From Sphingobacterium paludis (GTDB taxonomy: Bacteria; Bacteroidota; Bacteroidia; Sphingobacteriales; Sphingobacteriaceae), in contig NZ_SNZV01000005.1 in assembly GCF_004364125.1 (NCBI RefSeq), positions 310,001 through 374,000 on the forward strand: a stretch of 64,000 bases of DNA. Reading direction: 5' to 3'. Every line of letters starts with the position of its first letter. The first letter of the stretch is position 1. Of the stretch, positions 53,748-62,759 are shown in pieces. The translations under genes were made by a program, and so were the position numbers. The notes below the pieces were generated by a model, which ran no database searches, was not told the DNA's origin, and saw nothing but the letters and a program-made list of their open reading frames with translations.

Positions 53748-55388
53748 TTAGTTAGCATGGCCGGGGTTATTCGGCAATAAGTTTCTGTTTAAGTCCACCT
53801 CTACTTGCGGTAGCGACCACAGGTAATCCCTGTTTTCATCAAAGCGGCGGGTATCGAGCCGGATGTAACTGCTGTTGCCGTTGGCAAATTTTGCGCCATA
53901 CACCGGTCCGTCGAGATACGTTTTACCGGCTCTCCAGCGCACGATATCGAAGTAGCGTAAGCCTTCCAGTGCTAATTCACTACGGCGTTCGTTACGAATC
54001 AGCGTTGTCATTGCCGTGCTGCTCAGCCCGGCAGGAAAATCTAAGGCGCTAGCGGCTTCAAAGCCTGCCCGTACGCGAATCGGGCGGATAGTTTGATTCC
54101 ACACGGCGGCATCGAATTGTCCCAGCTGCTGCTTCGCTTCAGCATACATCAACAGCACATCCGCATAACGAAACATGATGATGTTTAAGCCCGATTGGAA
54201 TACCTCGGTAGCCGTTCTATCGTAGTATTTGCGAACATAATAGCCGGTGGGTGACGTATTGGCTGCGGCGCCGATGTACACATCCATTCGCTCTTCGTTG
54301 TTGCTTCCTGTCCCGGGGCGCGTGTAGATCGTACGCGTGGTACCATTGAAATTCACCCACTGTGCACCATGGTGCACCACCGTCGCCGTCAGCCGAGGAT
54401 CCCGATTTACATAGGGGTTGTTCTCGTTGTAACTCGGGTTATTACTTATGCTGGCTCCGCTTAGCGTCAGGTAGTTGTCCACCAAACTCTGCAGGGGCGC
54501 ATAGGCATTCAACCGTGCACCGGCCGATAGCGGCGCGGCGTCGTAAAGTTTACCCCACATCTTGAGCGAAGGCACGTAGGCATAGTCCAGGATCACCTCT
54601 TCATTGTACTCGTTGGCAGCTTCGAAAAGGCCCGTATAATTCGGGAAGAGCGCATAAGTACCGTAGGTCCCTTGCCCATTCATCAAGCTATCGCAGTAGT
54701 CGGCCGTTTTTTGCCAGTTATTTTCATAAAGGTAAGCGCGGGCTTGGAAAGCCATGACCGCACCTTTGGTGATCCGTCCACGATCGGTATCCGCCAGCTC
54801 ATTGCGACTAGGGAGCATACTGCTGATGGCTGAAAGCTCAGCATGGATAAAGGCGATAATAGACGCTTTTGGCGTGCGGGCAATCTGCTCGGATTCTTCC
54901 AGCGTGATGTCTTCGGTGAAAAAAGGCACATCGCCATAGAAGTTGACCAAGCGGAAATAGATCAAAGCCCGGATAAAGCGCATTTCGGCTCTTTTCCGTT
55001 GTTTCCATGCCTCTGTAGCATCCGGCACGCGATCCACATTGGCTAAAAATACGTGTACGGTCTTCAAGCCGCCATATGCATCGCTCCACTCGGAAGCGAA
55101 GCGCCCTAACGTCGGCATCGGCATACCGTTACGGATGGATCGCTGATCGGTATTGGATCGTCCTTCAAAAATATTATCACTCAGCGCTTCATCATTAAAC
55201 ATTTTATCAGCGGAGTACATTTGATTGTAGGCCATATTGACCATTTGTTCGGCATTGTCTACCGATTGCCAGAACGTGGCATCTGTAAATTCGTCGGTCG
55301 GCAGCGGGTCCATGGTATTGCAGGAATACAAACTGCTCAGCAGGAGGCCGCCGCTATATAGAAAGTGAATTATTCGTTTCATTGTCAT
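53748..55388 (-). CDS. SusD/RagB-like lipoprotein of the mannan locus
   Basis: 546 residues; lipobox SSLYSCNTMD (about Cys23). The family blocks are present: RFIRALIYFRLVNFYGDVPF in the TPR region and RNERRSELALEGLRYFDIVRW near residue 470. It caps the SusC transporter and binds alpha-mannan-derived oligosaccharides by inference from the GH76 genes. It is four bases after the susC stop. Confidence 0.95.
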   Translation of the reverse strand: MTMKRIIHFLYSGGLLLSSLYSCNTMDPLPTDEFTDATFWQSVDNAEQMVNMAYNQMYSADKMFNDEALSDNIFEGRSNTDQRSIRNGMPMPTLGRFASEWSDAYGGLKTVHVFLANVDRVPDATEAWKQRKRAEMRFIRALIYFRLVNFYGDVPFFTEDITLEESEQIARTPKASIIAFIHAELSAISSMLPSRNELADTDRGRITKGAVMAFQARAYLYENNWQKTADYCDSLMNGQGTYGTYALFPNYTGLFEAANEYNEEVILDYAYVPSLKMWGKLYDAAPLSAGARLNAYAPLQSLVDNYLTLSGASISNNPSYNENNPYVNRDPRLTATVVHHGAQWVNFNGTTRTIYTRPGTGSNNEERMDVYIGAAANTSPTGYYVRKYYDRTATEVFQSGLNIIMFRYADVLLMYAEAKQQLGQFDAAVWNQTIRPIRVRAGFEAASALDFPAGLSSTAMTTLIRNERRSELALEGLRYFDIVRWRAGKTYLDGPVYGAKFANGNSSYIRLDTRRFDENRDYLWSLPQVEVDLNRNLLPNNPGHAN

Positions 55389-55392
55389 GCTA

Positions 55393-58300
55393 TTAAAACT
55401 GTATATCTAAGCCTAAACCGTAGTATTTCAAAGTTGGGTAGTTGCGGGCACTGTTGGCGCTACCGCCCATATTATTATCAAACTCCGACGACTCAGGATC
55501 GATCCAGGAGTTCATGCTCAGGGTTAGTAAATTTTGTGCATTCGCAAAAATCCGTGCCCGCTGCAAATGCAGGCGATTGGCCCAACTTTGTGGCAGGGAG
55601 TAACCTACCTGCAGATTCTTCAAACGCGCGTAGCGACCATTGAATAGGTAGATATCCGATTCCATCTGATAATTGTTGCTCGTCGAGGCTGATCCTGCCG
55701 CCGTGAGCCGAGGCCATGCGGCGTCGGTGTTGGTCGGCGTCCAATAGTCCAGCTGATGCTGATAAATGGCGAAGGAATAGTTTTCGTGGAAAGGCTCCAC
55801 CAGTTCACCGCGCACCATCATATCACGCTTGCCCACCCCCTGCCAAAACATGCTGAAATCAAAATTCTTGAATTTCAGGTCGTAAGTAAACCCAAACGTA
55901 AGGCGTGGAAATCCGTGCCCCAGCACAAAGCGGTCTTTGGAGTCAATGACCCCATCGTTGTTGCGGTCTATATAGCGTACGTCGCCGGGCTGCAGATCTG
56001 AAGAGCTGGTTCCCACGGGCAAGGCTGCCGTTTCGATTTCCTGCATATTCTGGAAATAGCCCTGTACCTTGTACCCGTAGTAGGAGTTTACCGGTAAACC
56101 TTCGCGTATAATCTTACGAATGCGGTCGGCTTCTGAAAACTGTTCCTTGCCTTCAAAATAGGTTACCTCGTTGTACGTATCGCCAACATTGGCCGAGAAG
56201 CTATGCTGCGCTTCGCCCGTGCGCATGTTATAGGCGAGCACCAATTCCCAACCCTGGTTTTTCATCTTACCAATATTCTTCTTATTTAAGATGGTTCCGA
56301 AAGCCGAAGGGATACTTGGCGTTAGCAGAATTTCCGATGTAAGTTTATGGAAATAGTCGAAGCTGGCCGTTAGGCGGTTTTGCAGGAAAGAGGCGTCTAC
56401 CCCCATGTTGAAATTGTTTGTTCTTTCCCACTGCAAATCGTCCGTACCTATTCGAAAACCAGCACCACTTACGGCCGTATTGTTGAAACCATAGCTGTTG
56501 TTAAAGGGTTCGTATCGGGTCAGGAACTGGTATGGGTCCATGTCCTGGTTACCCAACACTCCATATGAGGCGCGAAGTTTCAAGTCGCCCACGCGCTCGT
56601 TGTAGACTTGCATAAAGGATTCTTCGGATAGGCGCCATCCCGCAGAAACCGAGGGGAAGAAACCCCATCGATAGGCTCGGGCAAAGCGCGAGGAGCCATC
56701 GTACCGGAAAGTAGCTTCTAAAAAATAGCGCTGTGCATAGGCGTAATTTAGGCGCCCTATTAACGAAGTGATATTAATTTCCCTGGTCCCCTCTAATGAT
56801 GAGCGGCTGGATGGGTCGAACTCCGTCCCGGTAGTCGGTGTTCCCAAGATGGGATCCGTAAAGCGGTATTTGATTTCGTTGATGCGGCTCGTTTCCGACT
56901 CGTTGGTTGCGCCAAAGAGCCCTTTTAGTTCATGGTTGCCGAAAGTCTTGTGGTAGTCCAATAGCAACTGATAGTTTAGCAACGTTCTTTTTTCGTTAAA
57001 ATCTTCCGTATTGCGTGTGGAATTTACGTTGACGGCCGGTCTTTCGGCATCGGCGGTCGCATACAAGGGCACCTGAATGCGTCGAATAAAGCGATGGTCC
57101 GCATTGATGTCGGCACCGAACACCCCACGCAGCTTCAGGCCATCCATCAGCCGCACATCTAAGGCAACATTTGCGTTAAAAAAATCATTGTCACTTTTGG
57201 TGTAACCGCCATCGCGCAATTCGGCCAATGGATTTTGATCAGTCAGCGCATTGTTGATCAGGTACCGGCCATTATCGGCCTGCATACGGTAATAGTAGTA
57301 GGGCGGTATACGCGAAGAGTTGATGATGGCATTGCTTGCCGTGCTACTTAAGCCGTTATTGCGCGCATAAGATACGATCGTATTCAGTTTGAAGATGCCA
57401 TACTCGGTAGACATATTGCTACGTAAGTTGTAGCGCTTGATACCGTAGTCCTTGTTGCCCACGAAATTACTGCGCTGATCCAGGAAACCACCAGAAAAGA
57501 GATAAGTGGAGCTCTCACCGCCACCCGATACCGTGACATTGTGGTTCTGCTGCAAGGCGGTCTTCATAATCTGGTCATAGTTCCACTGTTCGATGTCCCG
57601 GTTATTATAAAGATCGTTTATTTGATCAGGCGTAAATTCAGGATCCTTACCCACATTGGTCAGGGCCAGATTTTTCAATGTTGCATTTTGGTAGCCCTGC
57701 ACCGGACTGAACAGGATTTGTGGATCTTGGGCACCCACCAAGGAAGAGAGGTTTACGCGTGGGCGTTGGTTTCGCTTTCCGCTTTTCGTGGTGACTAGGA
57801 CTACGCCATTGGCCGAACGCGATCCGTAGATAGCTGCCGTACCCGCATCTTTGAGCACCGATACATTTTCGATATCCATCGGATTCAGCTTATTCAAGGC
57901 GCCCACATCCGTGATCAATCCATCAATCACCACCAAGGGCGCATTACTGTTCAAGGTGGATATACCGCGGATATTAATATTCATGGTATTGCTGTTCGGA
58001 TCCATACTGCGCTGCTGTATGTTCAAGCTGGGTGACGCACCTTGCAAGGCCTGCATAGCATTCGCCACCGGCCTGTTTTCGATGGCTTTCGCATTAATTT
58101 GGTCCACGGCGCCGACCACAGCACGTCGCGTGGTGGTACCATAGCCCACGACGATAACCTCGTCCAACGACTGGTTATTGTCGGACATGGTAATGGTCAT
58201 CTCTGTACCATCCACCCGCCGCATGACGTCCTGGTAGCCTAAATACGTGATGCGCACTTGGTCGCCTAGTTTGGCGGAGAGACTAAATGCGCCATCGCTA

Positions 58301-58503
58301 TCCGTCACCACTGAAGTAGAGCTGCCTACAACGAGCACCGTTGCCCCTTGCACCGGGCTGTCGCGCTCGTCGACGACCTTTCCGCGCACAGAGACCTGCA
58401 TGTCCATTTTGTGCGATAGAAACGCATCGACGCTAGCCTGTGTAGGGTGATGCCCAAAAAGCAACGCTCCCGCAACAAGAAATAATTTCGACTTTTTGAT
58501 CAT
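55393..58503 (-). CDS. SusC/RagA-like TonB-dependent transporter of the mannan locus
   Basis: 1036 residues; signal peptide MIKKSKLFLVAGALLFGHHP. No STN domain, so unlike the first SusC it is not a FecR transducer. A carboxypeptidase-regulatory-like domain (about 35-120, VSVRGKVVDERDSPVQGATV) is followed by the plug (DEVIVVGYGTTTRR, APLVVIDGLITDVG) and the barrel, ending in YGLGLDIQF. First gene of the susC-susD-susE-GH76-GH76 operon. Two LacI-type operator-like palindromes lie 40-75 bp before its start. Confidence 0.95.
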   Translation of the reverse strand: MIKKSKLFLVAGALLFGHHPTQASVDAFLSHKMDMQVSVRGKVVDERDSPVQGATVLVVGSSTSVVTDSDGAFSLSAKLGDQVRITYLGYQDVMRRVDGTEMTITMSDNNQSLDEVIVVGYGTTTRRAVVGAVDQINAKAIENRPVANAMQALQGASPSLNIQQRSMDPNSNTMNINIRGISTLNSNAPLVVIDGLITDVGALNKLNPMDIENVSVLKDAGTAAIYGSRSANGVVLVTTKSGKRNQRPRVNLSSLVGAQDPQILFSPVQGYQNATLKNLALTNVGKDPEFTPDQINDLYNNRDIEQWNYDQIMKTALQQNHNVTVSGGGESSTYLFSGGFLDQRSNFVGNKDYGIKRYNLRSNMSTEYGIFKLNTIVSYARNNGLSSTASNAIINSSRIPPYYYYRMQADNGRYLINNALTDQNPLAELRDGGYTKSDNDFFNANVALDVRLMDGLKLRGVFGADINADHRFIRRIQVPLYATADAERPAVNVNSTRNTEDFNEKRTLLNYQLLLDYHKTFGNHELKGLFGATNESETSRINEIKYRFTDPILGTPTTGTEFDPSSRSSLEGTREINITSLIGRLNYAYAQRYFLEATFRYDGSSRFARAYRWGFFPSVSAGWRLSEESFMQVYNERVGDLKLRASYGVLGNQDMDPYQFLTRYEPFNNSYGFNNTAVSGAGFRIGTDDLQWERTNNFNMGVDASFLQNRLTASFDYFHKLTSEILLTPSIPSAFGTILNKKNIGKMKNQGWELVLAYNMRTGEAQHSFSANVGDTYNEVTYFEGKEQFSEADRIRKIIREGLPVNSYYGYKVQGYFQNMQEIETAALPVGTSSSDLQPGDVRYIDRNNDGVIDSKDRFVLGHGFPRLTFGFTYDLKFKNFDFSMFWQGVGKRDMMVRGELVEPFHENYSFAIYQHQLDYWTPTNTDAAWPRLTAAGSASTSNNYQMESDIYLFNGRYARLKNLQVGYSLPQSWANRLHLQRARIFANAQNLLTLSMNSWIDPESSEFDNNMGGSANSARNYPTLKYYGLGLDIQF

Positions 58504-58940
58504 AATAAAGAATGGTTTATATCGTGGCTTACGCCTGTTAGCAAAACCGGGTTAGCTTACACCTAAACCGGTTTAACAAAAGTAAATATAAAATTTACAT
58601 TTCCTAATAAAGCTGTAATTTTTTTAGTAACAATTGCAATAGTGACTCCTGACCGAAGTCGTCGTACCCGACGAAATAGAAAACGCCTTCCAAACTTTGC
58701 TGCACCGCAAAAACGGCAGCGCGTTGGGCTGCTGCGCACTGCATTTCAATTAATCTATTGCAAGTGGCCTTTCCTTTCCAGATCTTTGCGTTTTGGTTCA
58801 GAAAGGAATAAACACCGTTAGTCTATGCCAGAAAGGATGCAGGTACCACCGCTCTTAGATAACCTGCTCCGCGGATGGGATAAAAGCTTTCTCAAAGCCC
58901 CCTTAAACAACGGTTAGCGCATATTTCCATACACTTGCTG
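58504..58940. other. Control region of the mannan operon
   Basis: 437 bp between divergently placed units (susC to the left and the end of the ROK gene to the right, both on the minus strand). Bases 58541-58584 hold the operators and -7 box. From about 58600 to 58940 I see no gene; a 30-codon plus-strand frame at 58824-58916 looks random. Confidence 0.5.
58541..58584 (-). promoter_or_regulatory. susC promoter with two LacI-type operators
   Basis: Site A GCAAAACCGGGTTAGC (58541-58556) and site B CTAAACCGGTTTAA (58563-58576) have centres 21 bp apart, two helical turns. A minus-strand TACTTTTG (58584-58577), a TAnnTTTG -7 box, directly precedes site B, so both sites cover the transcription start. 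The pattern matches the perfect palindrome at 59869-59886. The LacI regulator at 59928 is the likely binder. Confidence 0.7.
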
Positions 58941-59786
58941 TTACTTATAAGAAGTGGCAAGACCATAAAACAAATTCCACTCTTGGAAAGAAGCTACATA
59001 GCAGGGCAGCTGCAGCTCCTCTTCAATTGCCGGCAAAAACCAGCGGTGTGCCTTGGCAATATTCCCGCCAAACACAATCCCATCCGTCTGCAGAGGCAGA
59101 ATGTGCTGCCGCAGGAAATCCAACAGCGCATCGCTGAGGTAGTTGAAGGCCGCCACACGCTCTGCCACTAGGTCTTCGGCCTCTAGTAAGGCTTTCACGT
59201 GCGGCAATTGACGAACCCCACGGCGTTTTAGAAAGGCAAGCATGCCGCGTGTTGAAATATAGTCTTCGGCTATGCCCTCCCGGAAGGTGGCCGAACCAAA
59301 GTTCAGATCCTTAACCTCACCGTGGCCATACAAGGCAGAGCCAAGGCCTGTACCCAGTGTTAGTCCCACGATACGTTTTTCCTGCAATTGGTGATGATAG
59401 AGCTCCCCCCATAAGAATGCTTCGGCGTCATTGACAAAACGCACGGCATCGGCCGAAATACCATAGCTGGCACTTAGGTAAGACTTAACGTCCATGTGCA
59501 GCAACGCCTGATATTTGTGCATCCCATCCATCAAACAAATGCCACGCACATAGTCAAATGGTCCGGGCATAGCAATCAAGAGCGCAGCAATATGTTGGTT
59601 TTCCTCGTCCCACACTTGTCGAATCACCGTGTCCCACTGCTGTAGTATACGCTCGCGGCTCTCGCCACTATCCACATCGCCACGTGCTTCGTTCAGGGGA
59701 AAGTATTGTCCCCCTTCAGCACGTAAGGAAGCTGCCGCAATATGCGAACCGCCAATATCTAAGCATACAATAATGGAACTCTTCAT
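58941..59786 (-). CDS. ROK-family sugar kinase-like protein
   Basis: 281 residues. ATP-site LDIGGSHIAAASL (residues 9-21), MPGPFD, the catalytic Asp in FVNDAEAFLWGE (about 120), and LTLGTGLGSALYG. The zinc module of typical ROK kinases (GE-x-GH and CxCGxxGCxE) is missing; the corresponding stretch is shortened to FGSATFREGIAEDYISTRG. It probably phosphorylates a sugar released from mannan, such as mannose, but the lost zinc site makes this uncertain. It lies between the LacI gene and the sus operon, and its own upstream operator places it in the same regulon. Confidence 0.85.
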   Translation of the reverse strand: MKSSIIVCLDIGGSHIAAASLRAEGGQYFPLNEARGDVDSGESRERILQQWDTVIRQVWDEENQHIAALLIAMPGPFDYVRGICLMDGMHKYQALLHMDVKSYLSASYGISADAVRFVNDAEAFLWGELYHHQLQEKRIVGLTLGTGLGSALYGHGEVKDLNFGSATFREGIAEDYISTRGMLAFLKRRGVRQLPHVKALLEAEDLVAERVAAFNYLSDALLDFLRQHILPLQTDGIVFGGNIAKAHRWFLPAIEEELQLPCYVASFQEWNLFYGLATSYK

Positions 59787-59838
59787 AGGCTAGCATAGCG
59801 GGCATTAGGGCACGCCTCATGGTGTAGAGAAGTTGTAG

Positions 59839-59886
59839 TAAACATAATTTATAAAGGTTATTATCAAAAGCAAAACCGGTTTTGCT
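59839..59886 (-). promoter_or_regulatory. ROK promoter with perfect LacI-type operator
   Basis: Perfect 18-bp palindrome AGCAAAACCGGTTTTGCT (59869-59886). Just downstream on the minus strand come TTTG (59868-59865), an 18-bp spacer and TATGTTTA (59846-59839), a fair -33/-7 pair. It lies in the 141-bp gap between the LacI gene and the ROK gene. Confidence 0.7.
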
Positions 59887-59927
59887 ATTTGTAAAGCTAG
59901 AAGATTTTGGGAGAATCTCCAAATGTT

Positions 59928-60917
59928 TTATAAAGAACTTTCGCGGATCTGTATACTGGACTTGATAATTTTCTCGTCGAAGGACTTACCGCTGTCGTTC
60001 AGTTGCTCGATTAGCATGTGCACGATAGCTTTGGCAATCTTTTCCAGCGGCTGCCGAATGCAGGAGATTTGCGGGCGCATCAACTCCAACATTTCCAGAT
60101 CATCAAAGGTGATTAGGCCCAGCACATGTTCTCGATCCAGCGTACGGATAGCCTTCAATCCAGCCACACAAACGTAGTTGGTGCTAAAAAATAGGCCATC
60201 GATTTGCGGATTCTTTCTCAACCATGTGGTGATGGCTTTGACCGGATTGCCCCGTCGATCGAGAAATGAGGTATAAAGCAATTGCTCTTCAAGTCTATTT
60301 TCGGCTAGCACATCGCGGTAGGCGCGCAAGCGATCCTGCATCTGCGGCTGCTGCGAGTCGATCGTTACCATACCGATGTTTTTATAGCCTTGCTGAAGCA
60401 GATGCTCCACGGCCTGCCGACTCGCTTCGTAGTTATCCGTGCCCACATAGTTGGTTTGCAGGTTTGGGATCTTCCGGTCAAAAAGCACCAGCGGTAAATT
60501 GTTCTTTAACATGCGTTCTACCTCTGCCCCCATCGCATCAGTCGGAGCCAGTATAATACCATCCACTTGCTTATCCAGCATGGTCTGCACAATCTCCGCG
60601 GCCAGCTTGTTGTCGCCCATGGTACTGCTGTACAGCACCTGATATTCGTGCTTGCGCAGGTATTCTTCGATATGGAGCGCGATCGGACCAAAAAAAGAAT
60701 CGCCAATATTTTCCACGACCAAACCAATGGTGCGCGACTTGCCTGTCGCCAAACTTTTTGCGAGGGCGTTAGGCTTATACCCTATCTCTTCAATGTAATC
60801 ACGGATACGCTGCGCAGACGCTTTGCTAATACGCCCCTCCTCGGCCTTCCCATTGATGACCAAGGATACGGTCGATTTTGATACGTTGAGGTGTTTTGCT
60901 ATTTCGCTAATGGACAT
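59928..60917 (-). CDS. LacI-family transcriptional regulator
   Basis: 329 residues. N-terminal helix-turn-helix SISEIAKHLNVSKSTVSLVI followed by the hinge region with GYKPNALAKSL. The rest is a periplasmic-binding-protein-like sensor domain (TIGLVVENIGDSFFGPIALH, PLVLFDRKIPN, GLITFDDLEMLELMRPQIS). It very likely represses the mannan genes and is released by a mannan-derived sugar. Local control by LacI rather than a hybrid two-component system or a SusR-like protein is a less common plan for Bacteroidota polysaccharide loci. No matching palindrome was found before its own start. Confidence 0.93.
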   Translation of the reverse strand: MSISEIAKHLNVSKSTVSLVINGKAEEGRISKASAQRIRDYIEEIGYKPNALAKSLATGKSRTIGLVVENIGDSFFGPIALHIEEYLRKHEYQVLYSSTMGDNKLAAEIVQTMLDKQVDGIILAPTDAMGAEVERMLKNNLPLVLFDRKIPNLQTNYVGTDNYEASRQAVEHLLQQGYKNIGMVTIDSQQPQMQDRLRAYRDVLAENRLEEQLLYTSFLDRRGNPVKAITTWLRKNPQIDGLFFSTNYVCVAGLKAIRTLDREHVLGLITFDDLEMLELMRPQISCIRQPLEKIAKAIVHMLIEQLNDSGKSFDEKIIKSSIQIRESSL

Positions 60918-61079
60918 CTGCTTCTTTTTCTAGCCAGCAAATTACATTTTTTTTTGAAAAAGATGCTATGCTATTTAAATATCCAGATCTTATGCAAGAA
61001 ACGTCCTCTATCTCGGTACATAATTGCATGTTCGAGGCACCAAGATGTAGGCATTGCAGAGCAAACTCAGTACAACGAA

Positions 61080-61265
61080 CTATGCCATATCCTTCGTGTT
61101 TTTCACGAGCCCTATCCCTGAAAAGAAAAAAATCAGGGCAATTATACCTACTACAGCCAAGGTCATATAGTCGGTGCTTTTATTGATTAGTCCATAGCCA
61201 GCGTATAATAATCCACCTATACCCAGTATAGTGAGAATGGTTCCGAAAGTGCGTTTTACGTTCAT
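61080..61265 (-). CDS. Small two-helix membrane protein
   Basis: 61 residues from ATG 61265 (MNVKRTFGTILTILGIGGLL). Two hydrophobic segments, about 8-27 and 37-54, separated by a polar turn (NKSTDY). Many Bacteroidota encode such small proteins of unknown function. No operon partner. Confidence 0.65.
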   Translation of the reverse strand: MNVKRTFGTILTILGIGGLLYAGYGLINKSTDYMTLAVVGIIALIFFFSGIGLVKNTKDMA

Positions 61266-61539
61266 CGTTGTGTGTTTCCCATCACAAAACAATATCTGTG
61301 CCTTATTCTACCAAAAGCGGCAAATGAACACAACAATGGTTGCATCACCTTACACAGCATTGACGTATGGAGCGTCTGTTAATTCCTATTTCACCATCAT
61401 GGTATAAAACATAAAGCTTTCAGGGAGATAACGTCTTGAGCGAGATGCAGGTTCAGCGCATACAGAAATTAAATCTGTAGCGACAAAGGAAACGCGAACG
61501 CTCATTTCCTTTGCTTTTTTTATTCGTTTGGTCGGTCAG

Positions 61540-61690
61540 GAGCTTATCCCACCGCAGCATTCCGCCGCCATCAATGGAATAGATAGAACCTGTAATGTAT
61601 TTTGCCTCTTCCGAAGCTAGGAAAGCGACGATATTGGTCACTTACTCTCGCTCGCCTATGCGATCCAGTCGCCTTCTCAAAACGCTCATC
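61540..61690 (-). pseudogene. Short-chain dehydrogenase/reductase, C-terminal remnant
   Basis: The minus strand reads RRLDRIGERE, a TAA stop, then VTNIVAFLASEEAKYITGSI and YSIDGGG: the C-terminal signature of SDR enzymes (normally LGRIG-PEEVAN-VAFLASEEASYITG--IDGG) with a stop where Glu is expected. No Rossmann N-terminus or Tyr-x3-Lys site lies upstream. This is a decayed gene end. The rest of 61266-61837 holds nothing else I can support. Confidence 0.7.
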
Positions 61691-61837
61691 AAGATGGATA
61701 CACATAGCATAAAAATCAAGCCGGTCAATTGATGTTAACCTGTATTTACATAAAGAGTTGTTACAACCGGCTACCGACTTTTTTGTTAGCAGCACGTGCT
61801 AACCGCGATCCATTTTTAAGCGAATTACGAGCTAAAT

Positions 61838-62185
61838 TTACTGAACATTTACAGTCTCTTTTACATCAAAGGTGCAACCGCCACTTGTTGTCACTGTTGC
61901 AATCGCGTTATAAACACCAGCTTGTGCATAGGTGTGGTTAGCGCTCTTACCGGTCACAGTCTGCTGTGCTCCGTCTCCGAAGTTCCATTTTATGGAATTG
62001 TTTAGCTGTTGCTCTCCGGAGTGGCCTACCGTGAAGTTGATTGTTTTTACGTTCTCCGCAGATGCCGAGTGTTCAACATTGGTCAAGAAAGATTCGCCAA
62101 GGCAATCTACGATACTTTCTTCTGTTTTACCACAGGACGATAGCCCAATAAAGGCCATCGGAAGGATTAATTTTAATAATTTCAT
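61838..62185 (-). CDS. PKD-domain lipoprotein
   Basis: 115 residues. Signal with lipobox FIGLSSCGKTEE (Cys18). The rest is one PKD-like beta-sandwich: NSIKWNFGDGAQQTVTGKSA followed by HTYAQAGVYNAIATVTTSGG, the classic PKD motifs. A small exported domain of this kind is usually a binding or spacer module. Two Cys could form a disulfide. Stand-alone gene, no partner visible. Confidence 0.8.
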   Translation of the reverse strand: MKLLKLILPMAFIGLSSCGKTEESIVDCLGESFLTNVEHSASAENVKTINFTVGHSGEQQLNNSIKWNFGDGAQQTVTGKSANHTYAQAGVYNAIATVTTSGGCTFDVKETVNVQ

Positions 62186-62360
62186 AATTTATATTTTAGT
62201 GTATAGATACTACAGGAAAATAACCCCAAACATCGCGGTAACTAGATTAACTGGGAGCCTTTTCATGCGCTATGTATATTGCATGTTGAATTCGTTATAA
62301 AAGAAGAACAAATCGCTGACAATAATGTTTTTAGATGGATAACACCTAAAAATTCTGACT

Positions 62361-62753
62361 ATGAAACAATTAATTACAAAAGGATACCTGTTCTGCATGT
62401 TTCTTTTCCCATCGCAAAGTTCGATTTCAACACCGACGTTCTCGGGCTGTGAAATGACCATAAGCTACTCGGAGATGGCTTTTGCGTCCTTTAAAAAAGC
62501 CCATCAGGCAGCTACCCTTGAAGCAGCGATACCATTTTTAAAAGAAGGCAACAATCAAGCTAAAGAGGCGGCTGCATACTCCGTTTCTTCGTCCTGTGGC
62601 TGTTCTTCTGCTGAGACATATGCACTGAGCGCTTTTGCATTCGGAACTAAGGCGCTCAAAGCCGATGATCTGGATAAGGCCCGAAAATTGATAAAAAAAG
62701 CCATGAACATGTCCTTGGATATATTGACTGTCGCGCCCAACTGCAAAGATTGA
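62361..62753 (+). CDS. Secreted helical protein of unknown function
   Basis: 130 residues. N-terminal signal-like segment (about 1-25) without a lipobox. The mature part is helical with repeated Ala-rich segments (MAFASFKKAHQAATLEAAIP, DDLDKARKLIKKAMNMSLDI) and a Cys-containing motif SSSCGCSSAETYAL (about 77-90). I do not recognise the family. Convergent with the beta-barrel gene, with only six bases between the stops. Confidence 0.6.
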   Translation: MKQLITKGYLFCMFLFPSQSSISTPTFSGCEMTISYSEMAFASFKKAHQAATLEAAIPFLKEGNNQAKEAAAYSVSSSCGCSSAETYALSAFAFGTKALKADDLDKARKLIKKAMNMSLDILTVAPNCKD

Positions 62754-62759
62754 CGCAAG

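Noticed and set aside
58824..58916. 30-codon plus-strand frame before the ROK gene end
   Set aside because: No motif, no neighbour context and too short to support.
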